A DNA stretch of 64,000 nt from Lachnospiraceae bacterium NK4A179 (lineage in GTDB: Bacteria > Bacillota > Clostridia > Lachnospirales > Lachnospiraceae): NCBI GenBank assembly GCA_000421045.1, contig ATWC01000008.1, forward strand, positions 36,803 to 100,802, given 5' to 3'. Positions 18,079-28,178 of this stretch are shown here, piece by piece; the stretch's first letter is position 1, and each line of letters starts with the position of its first letter. Under the pieces are notes generated by a model. It was not told where the DNA came from. It saw only the letters and a list, made by a program, of their open reading frames with translations, and did no database searches. The translations under genes were made by a program, and so were the position numbers.

Positions 18079-18087
18079 AGTATATCA
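18079..18087 (-). promoter_or_regulatory. Extended -10 of the AP2-like gene, leaderless
   Basis: Minus strand TGATATACT. The predicted start falls on or beside the ATG at 18072, and there is no ribosome binding site between. Confidence 0.5.
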
Positions 18088-18117
18088 CAGAGCACGCTTT
18101 TTCAGTCTTGTTTTTAA

Positions 18118-18146
18118 TTGAAAGAGCACTCCGATTATGCTATATT
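18118..18146 (+). promoter_or_regulatory. thrC promoter
   Basis: TTGAAA (18118-18123), 17 bases, TATATT (18141-18146) preceded by TGC. The short leader shows no riboswitch or T-box. Confidence 0.75.
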
Positions 18147-18182
18147 TACAACTGTATGTGAAAAATTAAGGCGGAGAATGAA

Positions 18183-19712
18183 ATGAAAAATATCTTATAC
18201 CACAGCACAAGAAACAATAATGACAAACTCAAGGCTTCTGAGGCCGTATTAAAGGGACTTGCCGATGACGGCGGATTATTTGTACCCGAAGAGCTTCCGA
18301 AGCTTGATATCAGCTTTGATGAACTTAAGAAGCTTGATTATAAAGGCGTTGCTTATGAAGTGATGAAGCTCTTCCTTACGGATTATACCGAAGAAGAACT
18401 TAAATTCTGCATAGAGCATGCTTATGATTCAAAGTTTGACACTGAAGAGATCGCACCTCTCGTATATGCTGACGGTGCATATTATCTTGAACTGTTTCAT
18501 GGCAAGACTATAGCATTCAAGGATATGGCTCTTTCCATACTGCCTTATCTTATGACTACTGCTGCCCGTAAGAACGATCTTAAAGAGGAGATTGTTATCC
18601 TTACAGCTACAAGCGGTGATACCGGAAAGGCTGCGCTTGCAGGTTTTGCAGATGTGCCCGGTACCAGGATCGCTGTGTTTTATCCCAAGAACGGTGTTTC
18701 TCCTGTTCAGGAAAAACAGATGGTTACGCAGAAGGGATCAAATGTAAAGGTTATAGGTATTACAGGTAACTTTGATGATGCCCAGACCGGCGTTAAGAAG
18801 ATGTTCAATGATGCAGCATTAAAGGCAGAACTTAAGGAGAAAGGCTTTGTATTTTCATCAGCCAATTCCATCAATATAGGACGCCTTGTGCCGCAGGTTG
18901 TTTATTATGTATATGCTTATGTTACGCTTTTAAAGAACGGAAAGGTTACTCCGGAAGATTCGATCAATGTGACTGTTCCGACAGGAAACTTCGGAAACAT
19001 TCTTGCAGCGTATTATGCCAAGAATCTTGGGGTTCCCATTGCAAAACTTATCTGCGCATCAAATACAAACCGTGTGCTTTATGATTTCTTTACAACGGGT
19101 ACCTATGACAAGACTAAGGAGCTTAATCTTTCGGATGGAAAGTTTGATGCAGAAAGAAAGTTTACGCTGACCGGTTCTCCTTCAATGGATATACTTATCT
19201 CAAGTAATCTGGAGAGACTCATATATCTTAGCTGCGGCTCTGATGATAAGAAAGACAGCTCGCTCATGAAGGATCTTAATGAGAAAGGCAGCTATACGCT
19301 TGATGATAATGCCAAGAGCTTCCTTAAGGATTTTGAATGCGGTTTTGCTGATGAGATAAAGACAGAAGACAAGATCAAGAAGCTTTATAAGGATACAGGC
19401 TATATCATTGATACACATACTGCGGTTGCTGCGGCTGTATATGATGATTACAAAGCCCGCACCAATGACGATACAGTTACGGTCATTGCATCAACAGCAA
19501 GTCCTTATAAGTTTGCGAAGACTGTTATGGGAGCTATTGATGATGCGAATAAATCAAAGGATGATTTTGCTCTGATCGATGAGCTTAACAGACTTTCGGG
19601 GGTAGACATCCCGCAGGCAATAGAAGATATAAGAAGTGCTGCTGTTCTTCATGATACAGTATGCGATAAAGAAGATATGGTTTCTGAAGTGAAGAAATTC
19701 CTTAATATCTAA
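18183..19712 (+). CDS. thrC: Threonine synthase
   Basis: PLP enzyme converting O-phosphohomoserine to threonine. At 509 residues it is of the long, yeast-like/enterobacterial class. N-terminal YHSTRNNNDKLKASEAVLKGLADDGGLFVPE is the class signature. The PLP lysine is K113 in FHGKTIAFKDMALSIL, and the phosphate loop is TSGDTGKAAL. GGCGGAG precedes the ATG. It stands alone without other threonine genes. A hairpin lacking a T-run follows (about 19719-19743). Confidence 0.95.
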   Translation: MKNILYHSTRNNNDKLKASEAVLKGLADDGGLFVPEELPKLDISFDELKKLDYKGVAYEVMKLFLTDYTEEELKFCIEHAYDSKFDTEEIAPLVYADGAYYLELFHGKTIAFKDMALSILPYLMTTAARKNDLKEEIVILTATSGDTGKAALAGFADVPGTRIAVFYPKNGVSPVQEKQMVTQKGSNVKVIGITGNFDDAQTGVKKMFNDAALKAELKEKGFVFSSANSINIGRLVPQVVYYVYAYVTLLKNGKVTPEDSINVTVPTGNFGNILAAYYAKNLGVPIAKLICASNTNRVLYDFFTTGTYDKTKELNLSDGKFDAERKFTLTGSPSMDILISSNLERLIYLSCGSDDKKDSSLMKDLNEKGSYTLDDNAKSFLKDFECGFADEIKTEDKIKKLYKDTGYIIDTHTAVAAAVYDDYKARTNDDTVTVIASTASPYKFAKTVMGAIDDANKSKDDFALIDELNRLSGVDIPQAIEDIRSAAVLHDTVCDKEDMVSEVKKFLNI

Positions 19713-19760
19713 TAGTTTAGAGAAACCGCATACGCGGATTTCTCCTCGTGGAGTATCAAT

Positions 19761-20645
19761 ATGAAACACATCCTTATGGTTGATGATGTTACAACTAATC
19801 TGAAAAGTGCTGCAGAGGTCCTGCAGCCTTTTTACCATCTGTCGATGGCCAAATCAGGCAAGCAGGCGCTTAACTTCCTAAAGAAGAACAGACCTGATCT
19901 GATCCTTCTCGATATCATGATGCCGGAAATGGACGGCTATGATACCATGGAACAGATCAAGCTGAATCCGCGAACAGCCAACATACCTATCATTTTCCTT
20001 ACTGCCGATACTGAGCAGGAGAGTGAGATAAGAGGTATGAAGATGGGGGCGATGGATTTCATCACAAAACCTTTTGAGGCAGAGGCGATGCTCGGCCGTA
20101 TAGAAAAGGTTCTCCAGATGGAAGACATGCGTAAAAACATCTTAAGTTCCGCAAAGCGAGATCTTCTTACCGATCTTTGGAAGGCTGAGTATCTCGAACC
20201 GGAGATCGACTCAAGACTCAAACATATCTCAGATACCGGTGCAACAATGCTTCTTATCGATTTTGATGATTTCAAGAGCTTTGCCGCAGGCGGAAGGACT
20301 AACAATGCGGATGGCGTGATCATACGTTTCTGTGAGAGTTTAAGAAAGATAGTACCCGCCGATACTTTGCTGGGACGCATTGGTAAGGATCGCTTCCTGT
20401 TATTCATTCCTTACGGACTTAATGAAATAGAGCTCATGGGCTTATGTACAGATATAAGGGATGTTTCTCTAAGAGAGGCTAACAATGCTTCTTCTGCTGA
20501 CACTACACTTACCGTTTCCATATCCATTGCTCTTGCTCCGCAGCATGGACTTGATTATGCATCGCTTACGGCAAAGTTAGATATGGCAATGTATTATATT
20601 AAACAGACAGGCAAGGATCAGATACATATTTACAGAGGTGCCTGA
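19761..20645 (+). CDS. Response regulator with degenerate GGDEF domain
   Basis: A 294-residue protein. Residues 1-118 form a receiver domain with all key residues: D8/D9, phospho-acceptor D51, T81 and K103. Residues 130-294 have the GGDEF diguanylate cyclase fold, but the signature reads GKDRF (208-212): the catalytic Glu is Arg and the second Gly is Lys. So it probably does not make c-di-GMP, and may bind GTP or a partner instead. No histidine kinase is adjacent. It lies between thrC and an aminopeptidase gene that starts 28 bases later. Confidence 0.88.
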   Translation: MKHILMVDDVTTNLKSAAEVLQPFYHLSMAKSGKQALNFLKKNRPDLILLDIMMPEMDGYDTMEQIKLNPRTANIPIIFLTADTEQESEIRGMKMGAMDFITKPFEAEAMLGRIEKVLQMEDMRKNILSSAKRDLLTDLWKAEYLEPEIDSRLKHISDTGATMLLIDFDDFKSFAAGGRTNNADGVIIRFCESLRKIVPADTLLGRIGKDRFLLFIPYGLNEIELMGLCTDIRDVSLREANNASSADTTLTVSISIALAPQHGLDYASLTAKLDMAMYYIKQTGKDQIHIYRGA

Positions 20646-20672
20646 ATTTGTACCAGCGGAGGTTTTTCTTAA

Positions 20673-22475
20673 TTGAAACCAGGAGAGATCAAAAACAGAC
20701 TTGAAGCACTCAGAAATGTGATGAAGGCCAGACAGGCCGATCATTATCTGATGATCACATCAGATCCGCACGGTTCTGAGTATATCAATGCGTGTTATAA
20801 GGAAAGAGAATACTTTTCGGGCTTTACCGGTTCTAACGGTGATCTGCTTGTGAGCCTGGATGAAGCACTGTTATGGACTGACGGCAGGTATTTTGTACAG
20901 GCTGAAGAGGAACTTGAAGGCAGTGGCATTAAGCTCATGCGCATTGGACAGAGTGGCGTGCCCACTCTTGTCGATTACATAAAGGAACACGCCAGAGCAG
21001 GAGAACATTTCATGATGGATGGAAGACTGTGTGATTCCGATCTGGGAATACGCATCATGGATGTGCTCAAGACAAAACGCGTGCTTCTTATTTCCGACTC
21101 CGATCTTACTCTTGATGTATGGACAGACAGACCGGCGGACAGTGCCGAGAAAATACGTATCATTCCGGATGAACTTTCCGGAAAAAATGCATCTGCCAAG
21201 ATCAAAGCCCTGATAAGCAGGATAAAAGAATACGGAGCGTCTTCACATATCATTTCCGGTCTTGATGATCAGATGTGGCTTTTTAACATAAGGGGCAATG
21301 ATATCAAATGCAATCCCGTTGCATATGCTTACACGGTAATAAACGGACGGGAGGTAAGTGTTTATCTCAAGAATTCGTCCGTAAGTGCCGAACTGTCCGA
21401 TCATTTCAGACATCTGGAAGTAAATGTAAAGGATTATGATTCTTTCTATGATGATCTTGAAAGGATGAATCTGCAGGCGCCTGTACTCATCGATCCAAAG
21501 AGTATCAATTATCGTATCTATCAGATACTCAGGATGAAAGGGAAGCTCATAGAACGTACAAATCCCACAGCGCTTATGAAGGCTGTCAAAAATCAGACAG
21601 AAATAAAGCTTCTGAAGGATGTGTATATAAAAGACAGCGTTGTACTTACAAGATTCCTGCATTTTATGAAAGAAAATGCTGCAGCCAAGGGGATTGATGA
21701 GTATACGGCAGGATTCATGCTCGATCGTATGCGTTCAGAGATAAAAGGCTTCAACGATCTTTCTTTTCCTACTATAAGTGCCTTTGGAAGCAATGCGGCA
21801 AAGATGCATTATGAAGCAGAAAAAGGAAACTGTGCAAAGATCACTGAAGGAAGCTTTTATCTCGTTGACTCGGGCGGACAGTATGATGGCGGCACAACTG
21901 ATGTCACCAGGACAATACTGATAGGAGATGTCGGACGAAAACTCAAGAGGCATTACACACGGGTTGTGACTGCGATGCTGAGGCTGCAGAATACAATATT
22001 CATGCAGGGCTGCACAGGTGAGAATCTTGATATTATCGCAAGGGAACCTATCTGGGAAATGGGAATGGATTATAAGTGCGGAACCGGTCATGGTATCGGT
22101 TATATGCTGAACGTCCACGAAGGACCGGCTGCCATAAGATGGCGCATTAAGGAAAAAAGCGATCCTGTGCCCATACTTCCCGGAATGCTGCTTTCCGATG
22201 AGCCCGGTGTATATGTTGCGGGAAGCCATGGTATCCGTATTGAAAATATTATTCTCTGTGAAGAGATAGAAACCAATGATGACGGTACGTTCCTTCACTT
22301 TGTACCGCTTACGTATGTGCCTATAGATCCGGATGGCATACTTGTTGATGAAATGGAGCCTTCTGACTTAAGACGGCTTAATGATTATCAGGCTGCCGTG
22401 TGTGATACGCTCATCCCGTTCATGGAGGGAGATGATGTGACTTGGCTAAAGAGAGTCACCAGAGAGCTTGGATAA
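20673..22475 (+). CDS. pepP: Xaa-Pro aminopeptidase (M24B family)
   Basis: Cytoplasmic metallopeptidase releasing N-terminal residues preceding proline. The 600-residue length is that of the long, three-domain form. Two creatinase-like N-terminal domains precede the pita-bread catalytic domain (from about 300). Metal ligands are visible in SGGQYDGGTTDVTRT (two Asp), GTGHGIGYMLNVHEG (His), SDEPGVYV (Glu) and HGIRIENI (Glu). The start is TTG at 20673 with GCGGAGG ten bases upstream; sequence conservation begins at once (LEALRNVMKARQADHYLM). The rplU promoter begins five bases after the stop codon. Confidence 0.92.
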   Translation: MKPGEIKNRLEALRNVMKARQADHYLMITSDPHGSEYINACYKEREYFSGFTGSNGDLLVSLDEALLWTDGRYFVQAEEELEGSGIKLMRIGQSGVPTLVDYIKEHARAGEHFMMDGRLCDSDLGIRIMDVLKTKRVLLISDSDLTLDVWTDRPADSAEKIRIIPDELSGKNASAKIKALISRIKEYGASSHIISGLDDQMWLFNIRGNDIKCNPVAYAYTVINGREVSVYLKNSSVSAELSDHFRHLEVNVKDYDSFYDDLERMNLQAPVLIDPKSINYRIYQILRMKGKLIERTNPTALMKAVKNQTEIKLLKDVYIKDSVVLTRFLHFMKENAAAKGIDEYTAGFMLDRMRSEIKGFNDLSFPTISAFGSNAAKMHYEAEKGNCAKITEGSFYLVDSGGQYDGGTTDVTRTILIGDVGRKLKRHYTRVVTAMLRLQNTIFMQGCTGENLDIIAREPIWEMGMDYKCGTGHGIGYMLNVHEGPAAIRWRIKEKSDPVPILPGMLLSDEPGVYVAGSHGIRIENIILCEEIETNDDGTFLHFVPLTYVPIDPDGILVDEMEPSDLRRLNDYQAAVCDTLIPFMEGDDVTWLKRVTRELG

Positions 22476-22480
22476 AATGC

Positions 22481-22509
22481 TTGACATAATATAGGCGGTT
22501 TGATAATAT
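22481..22509 (+). promoter_or_regulatory. rplU-prp-rpmA promoter
   Basis: TTGACA (22481-22486), 17 bases, TAATAT (22504-22509) preceded by TGA: a near-ideal promoter with extended -10. Confidence 0.85.
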
Positions 22510-22515
22510 ATTCGG

Positions 22516-22587
22516 GTATGCCGCACGGTGGGGCTTAAGTCCGTATAATACGGCGCCAAAGCCGGCGAGTCTCTTTAAGAAGGAGGT
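22516..22587 (+). ncRNA. Putative ribosomal protein L21 leader
   Basis: The transcribed 5' region of about 75 bases before rplU is GC-rich and full of complementary runs (GCCGCAC, GTCCGTAT/ATACGGC, GCCGGC), unlike the surrounding A/T-rich spacers. Firmicutes carry an L21 leader motif at this position that is thought to mediate autoregulation. The assignment is from position and fold potential; a covariance-model search would settle it. Confidence 0.55.
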
Positions 22588-22593
22588 GTGTCT

Positions 22594-22899
22594 ATGTACG
22601 CAATAATAGCAACAGGCGGAAAGCAGTACAAGGTTTCAGAAGGTGATCTGATCAAGGTTGAGAAGCTCACAGCTGCTGAAGGTGATACTGTTACTTTCGA
22701 TGATGTTATTGCCGTTTCTGACGGAAGTCTGAAGGTTGGCAAGGACGTATCCGGCGCAAAGGTTAATGCAACCGTTGTAGCTCAGGGCAGAGATCGTAAA
22801 GTTGTTGTTTACAAGTACAAGCCGAAGTCCGGTTATCACAAGAAGAACGGTCACAGGCAGTACTTTACACAGGTTAAGATCGATTCCATCAACGCTTGA
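22594..22899 (+). CDS. rplU: Large ribosomal subunit protein bL21
   Basis: bL21 binds 23S rRNA. The 101-residue product has [18 protein letters not shown] at the N terminus and [21 protein letters not shown] at the C terminus. ATG 22594 was chosen over GTG 22588 because the family starts with MYAII and AAGGAGG sits seven bases before it. The operon continues prp-rpmA-obgE. Confidence 0.96.
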   Translation: MYAIIATGGKQYKVSEGDLIKVEKLTAAEGDTVTFDDVIAVSDGSLKVGKDVSGAKVNATVVAQGRDRKVVVYKYKPKSGYHKKNGHRQYFTQVKIDSINA

Positions 22900-22902
22900 T
22901 CC

Positions 22903-23226
22903 ATGATAAAGATCAGTGTGGCAAAGAAAAATGGTGTCTACAGGAGCTTTAAATGTTCCGGACATGCAGGCTTTGCTGAATATGGAAACGATGTGGTCTG
23001 CGCTGCTGTATCGATGCTTGTCATCAATACGGTAAATGCAATAGATGAACTTACCGGATGCTGTGTTTCATTGGATGAAAATGACAGTGAGAACGGGAAG
23101 CTGGCGATCAGTTTTCCTGACGGTACGGATGAAAAAGCAGGACTTCTTATGGATGCCATGCTTTTAGGCATAAAACAGGTTGCAGAAGACCACGATGAAT
23201 ATGTAAGTTTAAATATCGAAGATTGA
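22903..23226 (+). CDS. prp: Ribosomal-processing cysteine protease Prp
   Basis: Cleaves the N-terminal extension of bL27 before it enters the ribosome. The 107-residue protein has the catalytic pair His21 (SGHAGFAEYGND) and Cys33 (DVVCAAVSML) of the family. It lies three bases after rplU and before rpmA, whose product carries the matching cleavage site. Essential in staphylococci according to established work. Confidence 0.93.
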   Translation: MIKISVAKKNGVYRSFKCSGHAGFAEYGNDVVCAAVSMLVINTVNAIDELTGCCVSLDENDSENGKLAISFPDGTDEKAGLLMDAMLLGIKQVAEDHDEYVSLNIED

Positions 23227-23257
23227 TTCAGAGTTTAGAGGATAGGAGGCGAAACAA

Positions 23258-23545
23258 ATGCTTAGATTAGACCTTCAGTTCTTTGCTCATAAGAAGGGTG
23301 TCGGATCTACCAAGAACGGCAGAGATTCCGAGTCCAAGAGATTAGGAGCTAAGAGAGCAGACGGACAGTTCGTTAAAGCCGGAAATATCATATACAGACA
23401 GCGCGGCACTAAGATCCATCCGGGTCTCAATGTCGGCAGAGGCGGTGATGATACATTGTTTGCAACAGCAGACGGAGTGCTCAGATTTGAGCGCCTTGGC
23501 CGCGATCGCAAGCAGGCTAGTGTATATCCCAAGGCTGCAGAATAA
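23258..23545 (+). CDS. rpmA: Large ribosomal subunit protein bL27 precursor
   Basis: bL27 reaches the peptidyl transferase centre. The 95-residue product starts with the Firmicutes extension LRLDLQFFA, cut by Prp between A10 and H11, exposing [14 protein letters not shown]. The rest ([27 protein letters not shown]) is standard. GATAGGAGGC lies upstream of the ATG. Confidence 0.96.
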   Translation: MLRLDLQFFAHKKGVGSTKNGRDSESKRLGAKRADGQFVKAGNIIYRQRGTKIHPGLNVGRGGDDTLFATADGVLRFERLGRDRKQASVYPKAAE

Positions 23546-23564
23546 TAAACCGTATATGGAATGA

Positions 23565-24968
<1,404 letters not shown>

Positions 24969-24994
24969 TTTGGTATTATTAAGAGAGGTATGTT

Positions 24995-25321
24995 ATGGAA
25001 CTTAGCAGTAAACAGAGAGCCTATCTGAGAAGTCTCGCATCTGATGTGGATCCAGTATTTTCCATAGGAAAATCAGGTCTCACACCTGAAGTGACGGCGG
25101 CCGTTTCAGAGGCTTTCGCAAATAAAGAGCTAATAAAGATCAATATCCAGAAAAATCTTTCTGACACAGAAGACAGAGAGGAACTATTCAAAATGGGCGA
25201 AGTGCTTGCTGAACGCACAAGATCTGTCTTTGTTTGTCTTATAGGGAGGAAACTTGTCTTTTATAAACCTTTTTCAGGGGAGAAAGCAAAAAGGGACGAT
25301 CGAATCCGTCTCCCAAAATAA
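24995..25321 (+). CDS. yhbY: YhbY/CRS1-type RNA-binding protein
   Basis: A 108-residue CRM-domain protein that binds pre-50S particles. The domain runs from residue 4 to about 96, with LSSKQRAYLRSLA at the start and the GxxG-like loop in FSIGKSGLTPEV. It lies between obgE and nadD, the usual Firmicutes order. The next gene begins 68 bases before this stop, in another frame. Confidence 0.93.
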   Translation: MELSSKQRAYLRSLASDVDPVFSIGKSGLTPEVTAAVSEAFANKELIKINIQKNLSDTEDREELFKMGEVLAERTRSVFVCLIGRKLVFYKPFSGEKAKRDDRIRLPK

Positions 25322-26000
25322 AGCAAGAAAAGAAAGAGTCTGTCTTTTTGGCGGAACGTTCGATCCAATTCATCTGGGGCATTTAAGAATGGCTGATGCC
25401 GCATGCAGGAATTTTTCGCTCGATCGGATGATATTTATGCCATGCGGTAATCCATATCTGAAAAAGGGTGTTAGTCCGGATGAAGACAGGCTTGAATTAA
25501 CAAGGCTTTCCGTTGAGGAGTTTAAAGAAAAAACATCAAATGCCGTATGGGAAGTTTCCGATATGGAGATCCGGCGTGAAGGTGATACTTATACTTTTGA
25601 GACGATAGCTGCACTTAAGGATATATATCCTAACGCTGAATTGTATTTTCTTGTCGGAGAGGATTCACTGAGATATATGGAAAATTGGGTAAATCCTCAG
25701 CTTATTTTTGCCGACTGCATAGTTATCGCTGCGGCAAGACCTTCGAGAAAGCATCAGACTTTTGATGCCGGTGGTCATGAGATGCATACCGGATCTGAGT
25801 CTTCGGGTACAGAAGAACGTATAGAAGATCTTCAGGCGAGACTCATGAAAATGTTTCCGGCCGAGATACATATAATGCGTTTTGATGATCCGCTTTCCGC
25901 ATCCGATATCAGAAAAGCAGTTTCGGAAGGTAAGGATATAAATGGTATGGTCACTGAACATGCCGGAAAATATATAACAGAAAAAGGAATGTACATATAA
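25254..26000 (+). CDS. nadD: Nicotinate-nucleotide adenylyltransferase
   Basis: Makes deamido-NAD from nicotinate mononucleotide and ATP. The nucleotidyltransferase motif FGGTFDPIHLGH and the C-terminal motif LSASDIRKAV are present. A start inside yhbY is required: the only in-frame start before the conserved motif is TTG at 25254, preceded by AGGGAGG (25243-25249). This gives 248 residues, with about 27 extra at the N terminus and an insertion around residues 160-185, against ~200 in the family. The yqeK ATG overlaps its stop (TAATG). Confidence 0.92.
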   Translation: MSFINLFQGRKQKGTIESVSQNKARKERVCLFGGTFDPIHLGHLRMADAACRNFSLDRMIFMPCGNPYLKKGVSPDEDRLELTRLSVEEFKEKTSNAVWEVSDMEIRREGDTYTFETIAALKDIYPNAELYFLVGEDSLRYMENWVNPQLIFADCIVIAAARPSRKHQTFDAGGHEMHTGSESSGTEERIEDLQARLMKMFPAEIHIMRFDDPLSASDIRKAVSEGKDINGMVTEHAGKYITEKGMYI

Positions 26001-26614
26001 TGCCCTCTCAGAATGAAATTTATGATTTTGACAGGATGAAGAGCAGGCTTGCAAAGAAGATAGATCCCAAGCGTTATGAGCATTCAATGGGCGTGGCCTA
26101 TACAGGGGCTGCACTTGCTATGGCTCATGATGCAGATATAATAAAAGCATATACGGCAGGAGTGCTGCATGACTGCGCAAAATGTCTTGAAGATGAAAAG
26201 CGCGAAGCTTTATGCTCAAAGTATAAGGTTGAACTTACTGATATGGAAAAGAAGCACCCTTTTCTTATACATGCAAAACTCGGAGCGGTGCTGGCAAAAG
26301 AAAAATACGGCGTGAAAGATGAAGAGATTCTTTCTGCCATCAGATACCATACTACCGGGAAGCCGGAGATGACAAAGCTTGAAGCTATCGTGTTTTCGGC
26401 AGATTTCATTGAACCCGGGAGAAAAACCTTAGAATGCCTTCCGCTTATAAGAAAAGTGATATATACGGATCTTGACAGGGCAGTCTATCTGATACTTAAG
26501 CATACACTCATACATCTTAAGCATAAAAGGCAGGCTATTGATGAGAACTCAGTCGCTGCCTATGAATATTATAAAAGATTCGCTACCAAAGAAGATCTGA
26601 AAACGGAGGTTTAA
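26000..26614 (+). CDS. yqeK: HD-domain bis(5'-nucleosyl)-tetraphosphatase YqeK
   Basis: Symmetrical hydrolysis of Ap4A to two ADP is the known activity of YqeK-type HD proteins. The 204-residue product has RYEHSMGVAYTGAALA (first His), the HD pair in GVLHDCAKCL, further His in RYHTTG and Asp in VFSADFIEPGR. It sits between nadD and rsfS in the standard order. Its start overlaps the nadD stop, implying translational coupling. Confidence 0.93.
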   Translation: MPSQNEIYDFDRMKSRLAKKIDPKRYEHSMGVAYTGAALAMAHDADIIKAYTAGVLHDCAKCLEDEKREALCSKYKVELTDMEKKHPFLIHAKLGAVLAKEKYGVKDEEILSAIRYHTTGKPEMTKLEAIVFSADFIEPGRKTLECLPLIRKVIYTDLDRAVYLILKHTLIHLKHKRQAIDENSVAAYEYYKRFATKEDLKTEV

Positions 26615-26962
26615 ATGGATTCGAAGGAGATGGTGAAGCTTGCCGTTAAGGCAATGGAGGATAAAAAAGCCGAAGATATCAGAGTGATCGACATATCTGA
26701 AATATCATCGATCGGTGATTTTTTCATCATAGCAAACGGAAGTAATATCAATCAGGTTAAAACTATAGCTGATTTTATAGATGAGACACTGGGAAGAGCA
26801 GGAGCTGTTCCTAAATCATCCGAAGGATATAAAGGCGGTGCATGGGTACTTCTTGACTACGGAGATGTTATAATACATATATTCGACAGAGATAACCGTA
26901 TGTTTTACAATCTCGAGCGTATCTGGAAAGACGGCCGGGATGTAGATATTGAAACGTTGTGA
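26615..26962 (+). CDS. rsfS: Ribosomal silencing factor RsfS
   Basis: Binds uL14 and blocks subunit joining when nutrients are short. The 115-residue product has the family segments DIRVIDISEISSIGDFFIIANG, GYKGGAWVLLDYGDVIIHIFD and FYNLERIWKD. It begins directly at the yqeK stop, with CGGAGG before the ATG. Confidence 0.95.
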   Translation: MDSKEMVKLAVKAMEDKKAEDIRVIDISEISSIGDFFIIANGSNINQVKTIADFIDETLGRAGAVPKSSEGYKGGAWVLLDYGDVIIHIFDRDNRMFYNLERIWKDGRDVDIETL

Positions 26963-26993
26963 GGGCAGAAAAAACATGAGGGGAGAATGAATT

Positions 26994-28160
26994 ATGGATG
27001 GAAACGGATTTACTAACGGGAATGACAATTCAAATCTTTTTGGAAATCCTGTCGGAATGAACACGTCAGTATCGGGGATGAATTCTTTTGGTACTGATAT
27101 GACAGGTTCAACAGCCGGTATTGGTGGGGTGCCAGGACAGCCTGCCATGGATTTTGGTCAGCCGGTAACTCCGGTAACAATGCAGCCTGCAGATGTGCAG
27201 TCTGTACCGCTTCAGCCGGATACAATACAAGCCGGAACAACACCGGTTGGAACATCACCGGTTGGAGCAACGTCAGTTGGGTCAACACCGGTTGGAACAT
27301 CACCGGTTGGAGCAGCTTCAGTTGGATCAACACCGGTTGGAGCAACACCGGTTGCACAGCAGCCCGTATCCGGAGCTGCCGGACAGGCTGCGCAGTATTA
27401 TCAGCCTGCAGCTGCAGCACAGGTAAACAATGGAATGCCGATGCAACAGGGAATGCCGCTACAGCAGGGAATGCCCATGCAAAGGATGCCGATGCAGGGT
27501 ATGCCTATGGCCGGAATGGGAATGCCAATGCAGGGTATGGGCGTGCAGATGGGAAATCAGCCGCTTTCAGGGCCAATATATGATGTATCGCCTTCTGAGA
27601 TACCTAAAAATCTGATCAAACCCGGAAGTATGTTTGGAGAAATTGGAACGATCCTGTTTGGAGTTCCGTTTGTCTTAGCAGGGGTATTTGCATTCACCAT
27701 GATGCACGGCAATAAGATAGAAGGTATGAATGGAACGAGCGCGACGTTGTTTACGATCTTGTTTCCTCTCATATTCGTCGGTGCAGGTCTGGCGGTCATG
27801 ATTGGCGGAGTGTCAAGCATAATCAAAGCTATCAAGGTAAATAAAAGATTCAGGCAGATCACTTCCTACGGAAAAGCGCTTGATGCCAGAGCGGCAAATG
27901 TGGACATTGTTTCCAACGTAAGGGTGAACGGAAACACAAAGCAGGCTTTGGTATGTTTGTGGTCTGATCCTGAAACAGGCGCGCTTCATACGTTTACAAG
28001 TCAGGCGGATTATCGCAATAAGTTTTATCTGGTCGGACAGCCCCTCAGGGTATATGTGAACCCGGGGAATCTTGAGGAATATATTGTTGATACATCCAAG
28101 ATCAGCTACGCGGCAGCTGTTAAATATGCCGCCAATACTGTTATGAACCGTGTACGGTAA
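26994..28160 (+). CDS. Two-helix membrane protein with repetitive low-complexity N terminus
   Basis: A 388-residue protein of unknown function. Residues 1-195 are low complexity: Asn/Gly first, then tandem (T/S)PVG units (about 83-120), then Met/Pro/Gln/Gly repeats of the type GMPMQQ. Two membrane helices follow at about 217-242 and 250-280, then a soluble domain of about 110 residues resembling DUF3592-like domains (YGKALDARAANVDIVSNVRVNGNTKQALVC; LRVYVNPGNLEEYIVD). Both termini would face the cytoplasm. It lies between rsfS and the sensor gene, 18 bases before the latter. Confidence 0.7.
   Translation: MDGNGFTNGNDNSNLFGNPVGMNTSVSGMNSFGTDMTGSTAGIGGVPGQPAMDFGQPVTPVTMQPADVQSVPLQPDTIQAGTTPVGTSPVGATSVGSTPVGTSPVGAASVGSTPVGATPVAQQPVSGAAGQAAQYYQPAAAAQVNNGMPMQQGMPLQQGMPMQRMPMQGMPMAGMGMPMQGMGVQMGNQPLSGPIYDVSPSEIPKNLIKPGSMFGEIGTILFGVPFVLAGVFAFTMMHGNKIEGMNGTSATLFTILFPLIFVGAGLAVMIGGVSSIIKAIKVNKRFRQITSYGKALDARAANVDIVSNVRVNGNTKQALVCLWSDPETGALHTFTSQADYRNKFYLVGQPLRVYVNPGNLEEYIVDTSKISYAAAVKYAANTVMNRVR
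27235..27357 (+). repeat. 15-base-type tandem repeats within a coding region
   Basis: Runs of CACCGGTTGGA and related units repeat about eight times, encoding (T/S)PVG units. High similarity at DNA level suggests repeat-number variation is possible. Confidence 0.7.
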
Positions 28161-28178
28161 AATGGGAAGAGGGGTTAC

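Noticed and set aside
19719..19743. Terminator after thrC
   Set aside because: The hairpin GAGAAACCGC/GCGGATTTCTC has a bulge and no T-run.
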